Shown here: one piece after another, positions 17,768 through 25,758 of the stretch
Layout of the letters: each line of letters starts with the position of its first letter
Numbering within the stretch: position 1 is the stretch's first letter
DNA from: JABCYV01 sp035512155
GTDB taxonomy: Bacteria; Acidobacteriota; Terriglobia; Terriglobales; Acidobacteriaceae
Assembly (NCBI GenBank): GCA_035512155.1
Contig: DATKEN010000014.1
Span: forward strand, 124,001 to 188,000
Length of the DNA stretch: 64,000 nucleotides
Reading direction: 5' to 3'
Program-made: the position numbers and the translations under genes
The notes under the pieces: model-generated
What the model was told of the DNA's origin: nothing
Databases searched by the model: none
The model's input: the letters and a program-made list of their open reading frames with translations, nothing else

Positions 17768-19225
17768 ATGTCTGAGAAGGCAATCGCAGTAGCGGACGGC
17801 AGCAGCGACCGGGGATACAGCATCTGGCGGGTGATCCTGGCTTCGGCCGTGGGCACAATGATCGAATGGTATGACTTTTACATCTTCGGCAGTCTGGCGT
17901 CGGTTCTGGCGCTGAAATTCTATCCTGTCGGGAACGATACCTTCGCGCTGATTGCCTACCTCGCCACGTTCGCCGTGGGATTTCTAGTCCGACCGTTTGG
18001 CGCGCTTTTCTTCGGCCGCATCGGCGACCTGGTCGGCCGCAAGTACGCCTTCCTGGTCACGCTTTCCATCATGGGCTTCTCCACCTTCGCCATCGGTCTC
18101 TTGCCTTCCTACGCTAGCGCCGGTTGGTTCTCACCCGTCATGCTCATCGCCATCCGTGTGCTGCAAGGGCTGGCCCTGGGCGGGGAATATGGCGGGGCAG
18201 CGGTCTATGTGGGCGAGCACGTCCCCGACAGCAAGCGCGGCTTTTATACCAGCTTCATTCAGATCACCGCGACCCTTGGCCTGTTCGTGTCTCTGATCGT
18301 GATTCTGATAACGCAGTCGTCTATGACCACGGCACAATTCCAGGCTTACGGCTGGAGGATTCCTTTTTTGATCTCGATCATTCTGGTGGGGATCTCGCTT
18401 TACATCCGCCTGAAGATGAAAGAGTCTCCCATCTTTGTCCAGCTCAAGAATTCCGGCCGCGCCTCGACCCAACCCCTGAAGGACGCCTTTACCAAATGGG
18501 GCAATCTCAAGCAGGTGCTGATTTCGCTCTTCGGAGCAACGGCCGGGCAGGGAGTGGTGTGGTACACGGGGCAGTTCTACGCGCTCTTCTATATGCAGAC
18601 CATCCTGAAAATCAACCCCCGCACCGCCAACATCGTGGTGGCGCTCGCGCTCTTGTTGGGCATGCCATTCTTCACGGTCGTGGGCGCGCTTTCTGACCAC
18701 ATTGGCCGCAAGAAGCTGATGATGGCCGGTTGTCTGCTCGCCGTTCTTACTTACATTCCGATTTATCAAGCCATGGAGCGGGCGGCGGGCAACAACGTGG
18801 TGACCGTCAAATCGGCGCGCAACAAGGTGACTGGCGCCATCAGCCTTACGCCGTTAACTACCGACGCCTCGGGAACTCTCGTCCCGGCGAAAGAGGCCGC
18901 AAGTCCCAATCTCGTCTCGCTAGTCGCCCTCGTGTTCATCCAGGTGATTTACGTTTGCCTGGTCTACGGCCCGATCGCCGCATACCTCATCGAAGCCTTT
19001 CCGGCGAGAGTGCGTTACACTTCGCTGTCATTGCCTTACCACATCGGCAACGGCGTGTTCGGCGGACTGCTCCCGCTTATCGGTCTCTCGTCCTGTGCCG
19101 CCACCGGTAACATTCTAGCCGGCCTCTATTACCCGATGATCGTTGCCGGTGTGACATTCATAGTGGGAAGTTTCCTGCTGCGCGAAACCCACGGCCGTCG
19201 GATCTGGGACGAAGTCGCAGGGTAA
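17768..19225 (+). CDS. MFS transporter, metabolite:H+ symporter (MHS) type
   Basis: This is a 485-residue, 12-helix permease. I take ATG 17768 as the start because a GGGGGAAA site precedes it and the MHS signature GTMIEWYDFYIFGSLASVLA follows. Other family marks are GRIGDLVGRKYAFLVT and GLALGGEYGGAAVYVGEH. MHS proteins import organic acids or betaines with protons (citrate, alpha-ketoglutarate, proline, shikimate). A soluble-looking insert of about 50 residues (ERAAGNNVVTVKSARNKVTG...) sits between the late helices. The substrate cannot be assigned. Confidence 0.95.
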   Translation: MSEKAIAVADGSSDRGYSIWRVILASAVGTMIEWYDFYIFGSLASVLALKFYPVGNDTFALIAYLATFAVGFLVRPFGALFFGRIGDLVGRKYAFLVTLSIMGFSTFAIGLLPSYASAGWFSPVMLIAIRVLQGLALGGEYGGAAVYVGEHVPDSKRGFYTSFIQITATLGLFVSLIVILITQSSMTTAQFQAYGWRIPFLISIILVGISLYIRLKMKESPIFVQLKNSGRASTQPLKDAFTKWGNLKQVLISLFGATAGQGVVWYTGQFYALFYMQTILKINPRTANIVVALALLLGMPFFTVVGALSDHIGRKKLMMAGCLLAVLTYIPIYQAMERAAGNNVVTVKSARNKVTGAISLTPLTTDASGTLVPAKEAASPNLVSLVALVFIQVIYVCLVYGPIAAYLIEAFPARVRYTSLSLPYHIGNGVFGGLLPLIGLSSCAATGNILAGLYYPMIVAGVTFIVGSFLLRETHGRRIWDEVAG

Positions 19226-19270
19226 GCCGTCGCGTCGTTTGACCTGTGGAGTCGTTGTGGTTGACGTGCC

Positions 19271-19338
19271 CCTTCGACAAGCTCAGGGCAGGCTCTGAGC
19301 GGAGTCGAAGGGTCTCGCCGCCTTTGCGAGACCTGGGA
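19271..19338. repeat. Dispersed repeat with hairpin
   Basis: CCCTTCGACAAGCTCAGGGC ... GAGTCGAAGGG forms one inverted repeat and is followed by GGTCTCGC-CGCCTTT-GCGAGACC (19311-19333). Both parts recur elsewhere in the window. It lies between the MFS gene and pdxT. Confidence 0.65.
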
Positions 19339-19396
19339 ACAGGCGTCTGGCGACCGAGTTCCCCGGGCACAACCCATCCGGTAAAATCAAACCAGC

Positions 19397-20059
19397 ATGA
19401 AAATCGGTGTTCTGGCGCTGCAGGGCGATTTCGATGCCCACCGCAAGCGGCTCGAAGAGCTGGGCGCTGAAGTTGTGCTCGTCAAAAAGCCCGAGCAACT
19501 GGACGAGATCGAAGGCCTGGTCATCCCCGGCGGTGAGTCTGGCACTTTCCTCAAGTTGCTAGGCGAAGCGGGATTCGAAAAACTCAAACAGTTCGTGGGC
19601 GTGAAGCCGACTTTCGGTACCTGCGCTGGCGCTATCCTACTAGCCAATGAAGTAGAGAATCCGAAACAAACGGGGCTGGGCGCACTCGACATCCGCATCC
19701 GCCGCAATGCCTACGGACGTCAGATTGACAGCTCCATCCGCCAGGGCAAGCTTATTGATGGAAAATCAGACGAGTCTCCCATTGAAATGGTCTTCATCCG
19801 TGCCCCCAGGATCGAGCGCGTCGGTCCTGACGTCGAAGTCATCGCCACCGAAGGCAGCGATCCAGTGGCGGTTCGGCAGGGAAGAGTGATGGCAGCGACG
19901 TTCCATCCCGAACTATCCGATGACACCCGCGTGCACCAGGCGTTTCTGAAGCTGATCGGAAACCCACGGCTCGTTGACGAGACGCTCGGGCTCTTTTCCG
20001 GAAAATCTTCTCTCTCCGCGGAACTGAAACGAGAAAGACGCCGGAAGGATAAATGGTGA
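19397..20059 (+). CDS. pdxT: PLP synthase glutaminase subunit PdxT
   Basis: This 220-residue class-I glutamine amidotransferase supplies ammonia to PdxS. The motifs are VIPGGESGTFLKLL (oxyanion and PdxS-contact loop), FGTCAGAILLA with nucleophile Cys76, and TFHPELSDD with His170 and Glu172. It is about 25 residues longer than the usual PdxT owing to a basic C-terminal tail (SSLSAELKRERRRKDKW). There is no ribosome site; TAAAAT (19382-19387) ends 9 nt before the ATG, so it is probably transcribed on its own from a nearly leaderless promoter. Confidence 0.97.
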   Translation: MKIGVLALQGDFDAHRKRLEELGAEVVLVKKPEQLDEIEGLVIPGGESGTFLKLLGEAGFEKLKQFVGVKPTFGTCAGAILLANEVENPKQTGLGALDIRIRRNAYGRQIDSSIRQGKLIDGKSDESPIEMVFIRAPRIERVGPDVEVIATEGSDPVAVRQGRVMAATFHPELSDDTRVHQAFLKLIGNPRLVDETLGLFSGKSSLSAELKRERRRKDKW

Positions 20060-20125
20060 GTGCGGGCGGAAGCTCCTGTCCGTATCTTTCACTCTTACAC
20101 AATTTCAATCGTTCAAAATTTTCCC

Positions 20126-20154
20126 TTGACATCGCATTTATGTAACCCTATAGT
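20126..20154 (+). promoter_or_regulatory. Near-consensus promoter and operator of arsR-type gene
   Basis: TTGACA (20126-20131), a 17-bp spacer and TATAGT (20149-20154) form a strong sigma-70-type promoter. The inverted repeat GTAAC-CCTATA-GTTAC (20142-20157) overlaps the -10 box and could be the repressor site. The predicted transcription start is at or just before the ATG (20163). Confidence 0.8.
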
Positions 20155-20162
20155 TACGCATT

Positions 20163-20528
20163 ATGCGTCACCGTTCGGTTACATATTCGGCGGAAGCGGC
20201 CTTTCACGCGCTCTCCGATCCTACCCGTCGCGCCGTCCTCGACCTGCTGCGCGGGGGAAGCCAGCCGGCGGGACAGATCGCTCAAGCCTTTCCGGTCTCG
20301 CGGCCAGCCATTTCCAAGCATCTCCGACTGTTGCGTCGGGCTCATCTGGTGCAAGAGCGCAGGGAAGGCCGTTTTCGCGTTTATCAGCTAAATCCAGAGC
20401 CACTAAAGGCAGTCGATAAGTGGCTGGAGCAGTACCGCGTCTTCTGGCAGGCGAATCTGGCCAGCTTGAAGACGTTCGTCGAGGCCGAGTACGCGAAAGA
20501 AAACGCCCAGCGGGCGAAACCTAAATAA
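20163..20528 (+). CDS. ArsR-family winged-helix transcriptional regulator
   Basis: This 121-residue protein has the ArsR/SmtB winged helix: FHALSDPTRRAVLDLLRGG, then recognition helix SRPAISKHLRLLRRAHLV, then the wing ERREGRFRVYQLNPEPL. No metal-binding cysteines are seen, so it belongs to the non-metal group that usually sits before AHSA1/SRPBCC genes, exactly as here. It likely represses its own operon through the palindrome over its -10 box. The start ATG lies 8 nt after the -10 box, without a Shine-Dalgarno sequence, so translation is probably leaderless. Confidence 0.93.
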   Translation: MRHRSVTYSAEAAFHALSDPTRRAVLDLLRGGSQPAGQIAQAFPVSRPAISKHLRLLRRAHLVQERREGRFRVYQLNPEPLKAVDKWLEQYRVFWQANLASLKTFVEAEYAKENAQRAKPK

Positions 20529-20548
20529 ACCTTTCAGGAGGATGGAAA

Positions 20549-21043
20549 ATGAAATCGTTACGCTTAGCCATATTCACCTTTATGGTTCTCACAGCGGTCG
20601 CGGCCTTCGCCGCATCCGATTCACAAAAATCCTTTGACAGCTTGAAAGCTTTGGCCGGCTCGTGGACTGGCAAGGGCTCCGAAGGTCAGCCCATCGAGGT
20701 TTCGTATCGCGCCATGTCCGGCGGGTCCGCGCTGATGAGCGAGATCCACGGCCACGGGGAAGACATGATTACGATGTTCCACATGGACGGTACCCGTCTG
20801 CTCATGACTCATTACTGTGGAGCAGGGAACCAGCCCCGCATGACCGGAACTATGTCGCCAGACGGAAAGAGCGTCACGTTCGACTTCCTCGACGCGACCA
20901 ATCTCTCACCCACGCAACCCGGCCACATGGAGCGTGTCGTCCTGACCATGATTGACGCCAACCATCACACCGAAGACTGGGAGTTCTCAGCCAAGGATGG
21001 GCAGAAGCACCACGAACTTTTTGACTTGCAGAGAAAGAACTGA
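20549..21043 (+). CDS. Secreted protein, heme/lipid-binding-like (DUF1579-type)
   Basis: This 164-residue protein has a signal peptide (MKSLRLAIFTFMVLTAVAAFA) and a lipocalin-like beta domain beginning SLKALAGSWTGKGSEGQPIEVSY. The same start is seen in families of small exported calycin-like proteins. The ligand is unknown. It follows the regulator by 20 bp with an AGGAGG site and precedes the SRPBCC genes, so it is part of the same operon. Confidence 0.8.
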   Translation: MKSLRLAIFTFMVLTAVAAFAASDSQKSFDSLKALAGSWTGKGSEGQPIEVSYRAMSGGSALMSEIHGHGEDMITMFHMDGTRLLMTHYCGAGNQPRMTGTMSPDGKSVTFDFLDATNLSPTQPGHMERVVLTMIDANHHTEDWEFSAKDGQKHHELFDLQRKN

Positions 21044-21064
21044 GCAGCGGATCAGGAGATTTGC

Positions 21065-21538
21065 ATGCCGAATCCAGCCGTAATTATCACGGAAGATGCG
21101 GTCATAAGTGAAATTGAGATCGCAGCCCCGCCCGAGCGTGTGTTCCAAGCCTTGATCGACCGCGAACAGGCGCTTCGGTGGGGCACGAACGACGCGTTCG
21201 AGATTAAATCGTGGGAGATGGATGCGCGGCCAGGAGGGAAGTGGCGTTTCGTATCGAAAGAACGCAGCGGCAAAGGCGAAATGGGAGGTGAGTTCGACCA
21301 CCACGGAGAGATCTTGCAGATCGATCCTCCCCGGCTATTGGTTTATAGCTGGTTCGCCAACTGGCACGCGCAACCTTTGCACAAAACAGTTGTGCGGTGG
21401 GATTTGACGCCAACTCCTGCCGGCACCAAAGTCAAAGTAACGCATAGCGGTCTGGCCCAATTGCCGGATGCCCGCAAGGGTTACAGCGAAGGCTGGCCAG
21501 GGCTGTTGCAGGCACTCAAGACCTTCTTTGAAGAATAG
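21065..21538 (+). CDS. SRPBCC (AHSA1-type) domain protein, copy 1
   Basis: This 157-residue protein is a single START-like helix-grip domain of the AHSA1 group. Diagnostic segments are IEIAAPPERVFQALIDREQALRWG, ARPGGKWRF, ILQIDPPRLLVYSWFANWH and KVTHSGLAQLP. These small proteins bind hydrophobic ligands; in bacteria they are usually under an ArsR regulator. It is the first of three adjacent paralogues and is 21 bp downstream of the secreted protein gene. Confidence 0.92.
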   Translation: MPNPAVIITEDAVISEIEIAAPPERVFQALIDREQALRWGTNDAFEIKSWEMDARPGGKWRFVSKERSGKGEMGGEFDHHGEILQIDPPRLLVYSWFANWHAQPLHKTVVRWDLTPTPAGTKVKVTHSGLAQLPDARKGYSEGWPGLLQALKTFFEE

Positions 21539-21552
21539 CAAGGAGCAATTAA

Positions 21553-22029
21553 ATGGCACAGGCTGTCATCACTCCGAATCAGGATGCAATCGTCACCGAA
21601 GTCGAAATCGCGGCGCCGGCTGAGCGCGTGTTTCAGGCGCTCACCCAGGCGGATCAATTGGTGCAGTGGTGGACCAGCGAGACCTGCCCGCGTGAGTTTT
21701 GGCAAATGGATGCGCGTCGCGGTGGCCGCTGGCATTTCAAGAACAAGCCCAGCGCCACCATGGCCATCAATGGAGTCAACGTATTCGAGGCCATTGGTGA
21801 GATTCTCGAATTCGATCCTCCGCGGTTGCTCGTGTATACCTGGGTCGCCAATTGGCACCGCGACAAGACGCGACGCACCATAGTCCGCTGGGAACTTACA
21901 CCCAGCGGCAGCGGCACCAGAGTCAAAGTCACGCATAGCGGCCTGGCGGAGGAAGATGTGGCCCGCAAGGATTACAGCGGCGGGTGGGCCGGCGTGGTTG
22001 AGATGCTCAAAAAATTCGTCGAGAAATAA
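21553..22029 (+). CDS. SRPBCC (AHSA1-type) domain protein, copy 2
   Basis: This 158-residue paralogue of the previous gene shares its length and order of motifs: VEIAAPAERVFQALTQADQLVQWW, MDARRGGRWHF, ILEFDPPRLLVYTWVANWH and VKVTHSGLAEED. It starts 15 bp after copy 1 with an AAGGAG site. Copies 1 and 2 are closer to one another than to copy 3, as judged by eye, so they look like a recent tandem duplication. Confidence 0.92.
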   Translation: MAQAVITPNQDAIVTEVEIAAPAERVFQALTQADQLVQWWTSETCPREFWQMDARRGGRWHFKNKPSATMAINGVNVFEAIGEILEFDPPRLLVYTWVANWHRDKTRRTIVRWELTPSGSGTRVKVTHSGLAEEDVARKDYSGGWAGVVEMLKKFVEK

Positions 22030-22040
22030 AAGGAGATCAC

Positions 22041-22574
22041 ATGGCTACCATTGAAGTTACTCCCGATCAGGACGTCATAACGGGTGAGATTTTCATTGCC
22101 GCTCCGCCGGAACGCGTGTTCCAGGCGATTACTGATCCCCACCAGATGCCACAATGGTGGGGTCAGTCAACCATGTATCGCGTTACTGAATGCAAAGCCG
22201 ATCTTCGTCCCGGCGGCAAATGGTCGAGCGTCGGGGTCGGTGCCGACGGTACGTCTTTTGTGGTGGACGGAGAATACTTGGAAATCGATCCTCCTCGCCG
22301 GCTGGTCTGTACCTGGATCCCCAGCTTCGCGGGCCGGCTGAAGACGGTTTTGCGTTGGGAATTGGAGCCGCGCGAGGTTCATGGATTACAGCATCGTGGA
22401 CCGCAGAAGGTCGGCACCGGCACGCTAGTGAAGATCCACCACTCCGGATTCGCCGGATACCCAGAGGCAGCTAAGGGCCACAGCCAGGGTTGGACGAGAG
22501 TTCTGGGCTGGCTGCAAGCCTTCGTGGAAAATGGTGAGACCATCGACACGCGCAAGCCGGAATCTGCGGCCTAA
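22041..22574 (+). CDS. SRPBCC (AHSA1-type) domain protein, copy 3
   Basis: This 177-residue paralogue begins like the others (FIAAPPERVFQAITDPHQMPQWWG) and keeps LRPGGKWSSVG and YLEIDPPRRLVCTWIPS. It has an extra loop near residues 110-130 (EVHGLQHRGPQKVGTG) and a longer C-terminal tail, so it has diverged more. An AAAGGAGAT site precedes it, 12 bp after copy 2. It ends the operon. Confidence 0.9.
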   Translation: MATIEVTPDQDVITGEIFIAAPPERVFQAITDPHQMPQWWGQSTMYRVTECKADLRPGGKWSSVGVGADGTSFVVDGEYLEIDPPRRLVCTWIPSFAGRLKTVLRWELEPREVHGLQHRGPQKVGTGTLVKIHHSGFAGYPEAAKGHSQGWTRVLGWLQAFVENGETIDTRKPESAA

Positions 22575-22776
22575 AGCGAACTGTCGTCACGTACAAGGAG
22601 TCGCTCGCTGGTGAGCGGCTCCCTGCAGCCCTTCCTCAATTGTCATTCCGATCGCTTCTAGCGGTGAGGAAATCTGGATTGCGTCGCGACGAAGAGATTA
22701 GGTGCGGGCATCCCTCGCCCGTGCAGCCGCTCCAATTCGGCTTTTGATATCCTATCCCGTTCGCGGCGGGTTGCGT

Positions 22777-23244
22777 ATGGGATCAAGGCCCACGAAGGCA
22801 AAAACTGAGACTGCAGCCGAAATGGTCACGTACCGCGGTGCCACCTATCCCTGGCAGTGCGATCACATCGGGCACATGAACATCATGTGGTACGTCAGTA
22901 AGTTCGACGAGGCCAATTGGAATCTCTTTGCCCGGGTTGGTATCACGCCGTCGTATCTGCGAGAAGCGCGATATGGAATGGCAGGCGTGCAGCAGAACAT
23001 CACCTACAAACGCGAGCTGTTGGCCGGTGATGTCATCGAGGTTCGTAGCCGCATTCTCGAGGTGCGCGAACGAGTGATTCGGTTCGTCCATGAAATGCGT
23101 AATGCCGAACGGAACGAAGTGGCCGCAATCTGCGAGACCACAGCAGTTCATCTGGATCGCAAGACGCGAAAGTCGTGCGCCTTTCCACCGGCTGTGCGGA
23201 TGAACGCCGAGAAGCTCTCGGCGCAAGTGCTGCCGCAGGACTGA
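22777..23244 (+). CDS. 4HBT-family acyl-CoA thioesterase
   Basis: This protein of about 155 residues has the 4-hydroxybenzoyl-CoA thioesterase signature: WQCDHIGHMNIMWYVSKFDE, with the catalytic Asp in CDHIGHMN, followed by ITYKRELLAGDVIEVRSRI. It hydrolyses acyl-CoA thioesters; the substrate is unknown. I choose ATG 22777; an upstream in-frame start at 22702 lies in repeat-like sequence, and the later ATG 22822 (MVTYRG) is also possible. The 200 bp before it contain a degenerate dispersed repeat. Confidence 0.85.
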   Translation: MGSRPTKAKTETAAEMVTYRGATYPWQCDHIGHMNIMWYVSKFDEANWNLFARVGITPSYLREARYGMAGVQQNITYKRELLAGDVIEVRSRILEVRERVIRFVHEMRNAERNEVAAICETTAVHLDRKTRKSCAFPPAVRMNAEKLSAQVLPQD

Positions 23245-23356
23245 ACCCTGCCTCGACATGTGGCCCCAACACTCCCGAAGAAGCGGTGTTCGCGGGCGGG
23301 GGCGCCCGTGCCTACATCCACATCCGAGCGCTCCCCGCGCTATACTGACTCTAGAT

Positions 23357-24685
23357 ATGCCGGCCGACCCTCCGAAGACGTTCTACCTCGAGACTTTCGG
23401 CTGCCAGATGAACGCCCATGACTCGGAGAAGGTCGTCGGCACGCTGGTCTCGCAGGGTTACCGCCAGGTTCAGACGGTGGAAGAAGCAGGGCTGATTCTC
23501 TATAACACTTGTTCCATCCGCGACAAAGCTGAGCAGAAAGTTTTCCATCGTCTCGCCGATTACAAAAAACTCCAGTCACAGGGCAAGCGTTTTGGCGTTC
23601 TCGGCTGCGTGGCGCAGCAAGAGGGTGAGAAGATTTTCGAGCGCGCGCCATTCGTTTCGCTGGTGTGCGGATCGGCGTCGTATCGGAACCTGCCACAAAT
23701 GCTGGTGCAACTCGAGGCAGGGAAGCCGCGGGTCACCGGACTCGACGATCGGCAGACCGATGAATGCTTCGAGACCGAATTCACCGCTCGCACCAATCCG
23801 CACCGGGGGTACATCACGATCATCGAGGGCTGCGATAAGTTCTGCGCTTATTGCGTGGTGCCCTTCACCCGCGGCAAAGAGCGGAGCCGCACTTCGGAGT
23901 CGGTGCTGGCGGAAGCACACCAGATGGCGGATCTGGGTTACACCGAGATCCAGTTGCTGGGCCAGAACGTGAACTCCTACAAAGATCCGTCGGGGAAGAA
24001 AACTTTCGCTGAACTACTGGCGGCAGTCGGCGAAGTTCCCGGGATCAAGCGCGTCCGGTTTACTACCTCGCATCCCCGCGATTTCGGCCGGGACATCGTG
24101 GAAGCCATCGATTCGCATCCTACTTTGTGCGATCACGTCCATCTGCCGGTGCAGAGTGGCTCAACGCGCGTGCTCGACGCCATGCAGCGTTTGTACTCTC
24201 GCGACCAATACTTGGAGCGTATTGCCTGGATGAAGGAGGCCAATAGGGAGATCAGCATCACCAGTGACATCATCGTCGGATTCCCCGGCGAAACCGAGGC
24301 TGATTTCGAGCAAACCCTTTCGCTGCTCGACGAAGTGGAATACGACGGTATCTTCGGCTTTAAGTATTCGCCGCGTCCGAACACCCCCTCACTGAAGCTG
24401 GACGATGTTGTCCCGGATGAGGAAAAGGCGCGGCGTCTGACCGTCTTACAGGAGAAGCAGCGCGAAATTCAAAGGCACCGGTATCAACGCCATATAGGCC
24501 AGGTTATTGAAGTAATGGTTGAAGGGAAGAACGAAGTCCGACGACAGTGGATCGCTCGCACATCGCAGAATAAGGTGCTGAATTTCACAGATCGGGAGGG
24601 CATGTCTCCCGAGTTGGGAAGCTATGTCTCAGTGGTTACCACCGCGAGTTTTCCCAACAGTCTTCTGGGCGAAATGGTGATATAA
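23357..24685 (+). CDS. miaB: tRNA 2-methylthio-N6-dimethylallyladenosine synthase MiaB
   Basis: This 442-residue radical-SAM methylthiotransferase modifies A37 of tRNAs that read UNN codons. The N-terminal domain has cluster ligands Cys16 (FGCQMN), Cys52 (NTCSIR) and Cys84 (LGCVAQ). The radical-SAM motif is GCDKFCAYCVVPFTRG (Cys159, 163, 166). A TRAM domain ends the protein (GQVIEVMVEGKN). I start at ATG 23357; the upstream in-frame extension from 23258 has no family similarity. No ribosome site is present; TATACT (23341-23346) ends 10 nt upstream. Confidence 0.98.
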   Translation: MPADPPKTFYLETFGCQMNAHDSEKVVGTLVSQGYRQVQTVEEAGLILYNTCSIRDKAEQKVFHRLADYKKLQSQGKRFGVLGCVAQQEGEKIFERAPFVSLVCGSASYRNLPQMLVQLEAGKPRVTGLDDRQTDECFETEFTARTNPHRGYITIIEGCDKFCAYCVVPFTRGKERSRTSESVLAEAHQMADLGYTEIQLLGQNVNSYKDPSGKKTFAELLAAVGEVPGIKRVRFTTSHPRDFGRDIVEAIDSHPTLCDHVHLPVQSGSTRVLDAMQRLYSRDQYLERIAWMKEANREISITSDIIVGFPGETEADFEQTLSLLDEVEYDGIFGFKYSPRPNTPSLKLDDVVPDEEKARRLTVLQEKQREIQRHRYQRHIGQVIEVMVEGKNEVRRQWIARTSQNKVLNFTDREGMSPELGSYVSVVTTASFPNSLLGEMVI

Positions 24686-24751
24686 GGAGCAAAGAATTGA
24701 TGATTTCAGACCCAGAGTCCTGAGCTGAAGTTTTCAATGTCGGGGGACACG

Positions 24752-25237
24752 ATGGAAGTGGAAATGAAAATTCGCGGTCTCATGATGGACCCGGTCAGCA
24801 GCACGCCCATCGTGATCCTGAAGGACGCGGCCAGCGACACGGTGTTGCCGATCTGGGTTGGGGTTTATGAAGCCAATGCCATCGCTCTGGAGATTGAGAA
24901 AGTCACGACACCCCGTCCCATGACCCATGATCTGATCAAGAATCTGCTGGTGGGTTTGGACACGCAGGTGCACAAAGTCGTCGTGACGGAGTTGCGGGAA
25001 GACACATTTTATGCAGTGATCTGGATGGAGCGCGAAGGACGCATCATCAGCATCGATTCTCGACCATCGGATGCGTTGGCTCTAGCCCTCCGCGTGGATT
25101 GCCCGATTTTCGTTGAAGATGAAGTCTTGAAGAACACGAAACTGGCCGCCAACATGTCCGACCGCGTCTCGAGCGATGAACTGCGAAAGTGGCTGGAAGG
25201 GTTAAACGACGAGGATTTGGGCAGATACAAGATGTAA
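24752..25237 (+). CDS. Bifunctional nuclease family protein (DUF151)
   Basis: This protein of about 161 residues is a BFN/DUF151 domain: KIRGLMMDPVSSTPIVILKD, LPIWVGVYEANAIALEIE, RPMTHDLIKNLLVGL and RPSDALALALRVDCPIFVED. Plant members have RNase/DNase activity; the bacterial role is poorly known. ATG 24752 has a GGGGGA site 6 nt upstream; ATG 24737 is an alternative that adds MSGDT. It follows miaB closely and may share its transcript. Confidence 0.88.
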   Translation: MEVEMKIRGLMMDPVSSTPIVILKDAASDTVLPIWVGVYEANAIALEIEKVTTPRPMTHDLIKNLLVGLDTQVHKVVVTELREDTFYAVIWMEREGRIISIDSRPSDALALALRVDCPIFVEDEVLKNTKLAANMSDRVSSDELRKWLEGLNDEDLGRYKM

Positions 25238-25347
25238 ACGGATGGTTCTGCATCACAAGCTCCACGCGCAACATCGGAATGACAACCTGATGTCTGACTA
25301 GCTATATTGGTATCACTCCCCACTGGGTGTGACATCATTCCTAAAAC

Positions 25348-25555
25348 ATGCGGACTACTTTGAATCTAGACGAAGACGCTTTTCAGCTTGCGAAAGCCTA
25401 TGCGCAAAGCCGATCGCTGGCGCTGGGGAAAGCGGTCTACTGAATTGGTGCGGCGGGATTGGCGGCCCCGATGAACACGCGGGTGGTCGTTGCCACCGAA
25501 CTCGGCCCGTGGTGACCAGCGAGGATGTTAAGCGGATAGAGTCGGAGTTTGAGTG
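25348..25555 (+). pseudogene. Decayed VapB-type antitoxin
   Basis: The frame starting at ATG 25348 reads MRTTLNLDEDAFQLAKAYAQ, a typical N-terminus of VapB/DUF2191-type antitoxins, and then stops early. The remaining sequence reads on in other frames (ELVRR, GLAAPMNTRVV, and finally PVVTSEDVKRIESEFE ending at 25555). At least an inserted base near 25438 and a deleted base near 25455, with one more change after that, are needed to restore it. The gene is therefore broken. Confidence 0.75.
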
Positions 25556-25678
25556 ACGGTTTCACTGCTCGACGCAAACGTCCTGATAGCCTTGGCCTGG
25601 CCGACGCATATCGCCCACGGCAGCGTTAAGCTGCGTCAAAACGGCCCGGAACGAGCAAGCCTCGAGTTAATTCCTTAG
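25553..25678 (+). pseudogene. Truncated VapC PIN-domain toxin
   Basis: GTG 25553 overlaps the antitoxin stop codon, as in intact vapBC pairs. The product begins VTVSLLDANVLIALAWPTH, the PIN-domain start with the first catalytic Asp, but after about 20 residues the similarity ends and a stop follows at residue 42. The rest of the PIN domain is missing. No other gene is seen up to truB. Confidence 0.75.
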
Positions 25679-25758
25679 AGCATCCCAACAGTGCCAACGA
25701 GATTTGCGATGACTTTACATAATACTTGTTATCGGACATTGCATATCGCGGCGCAGCC

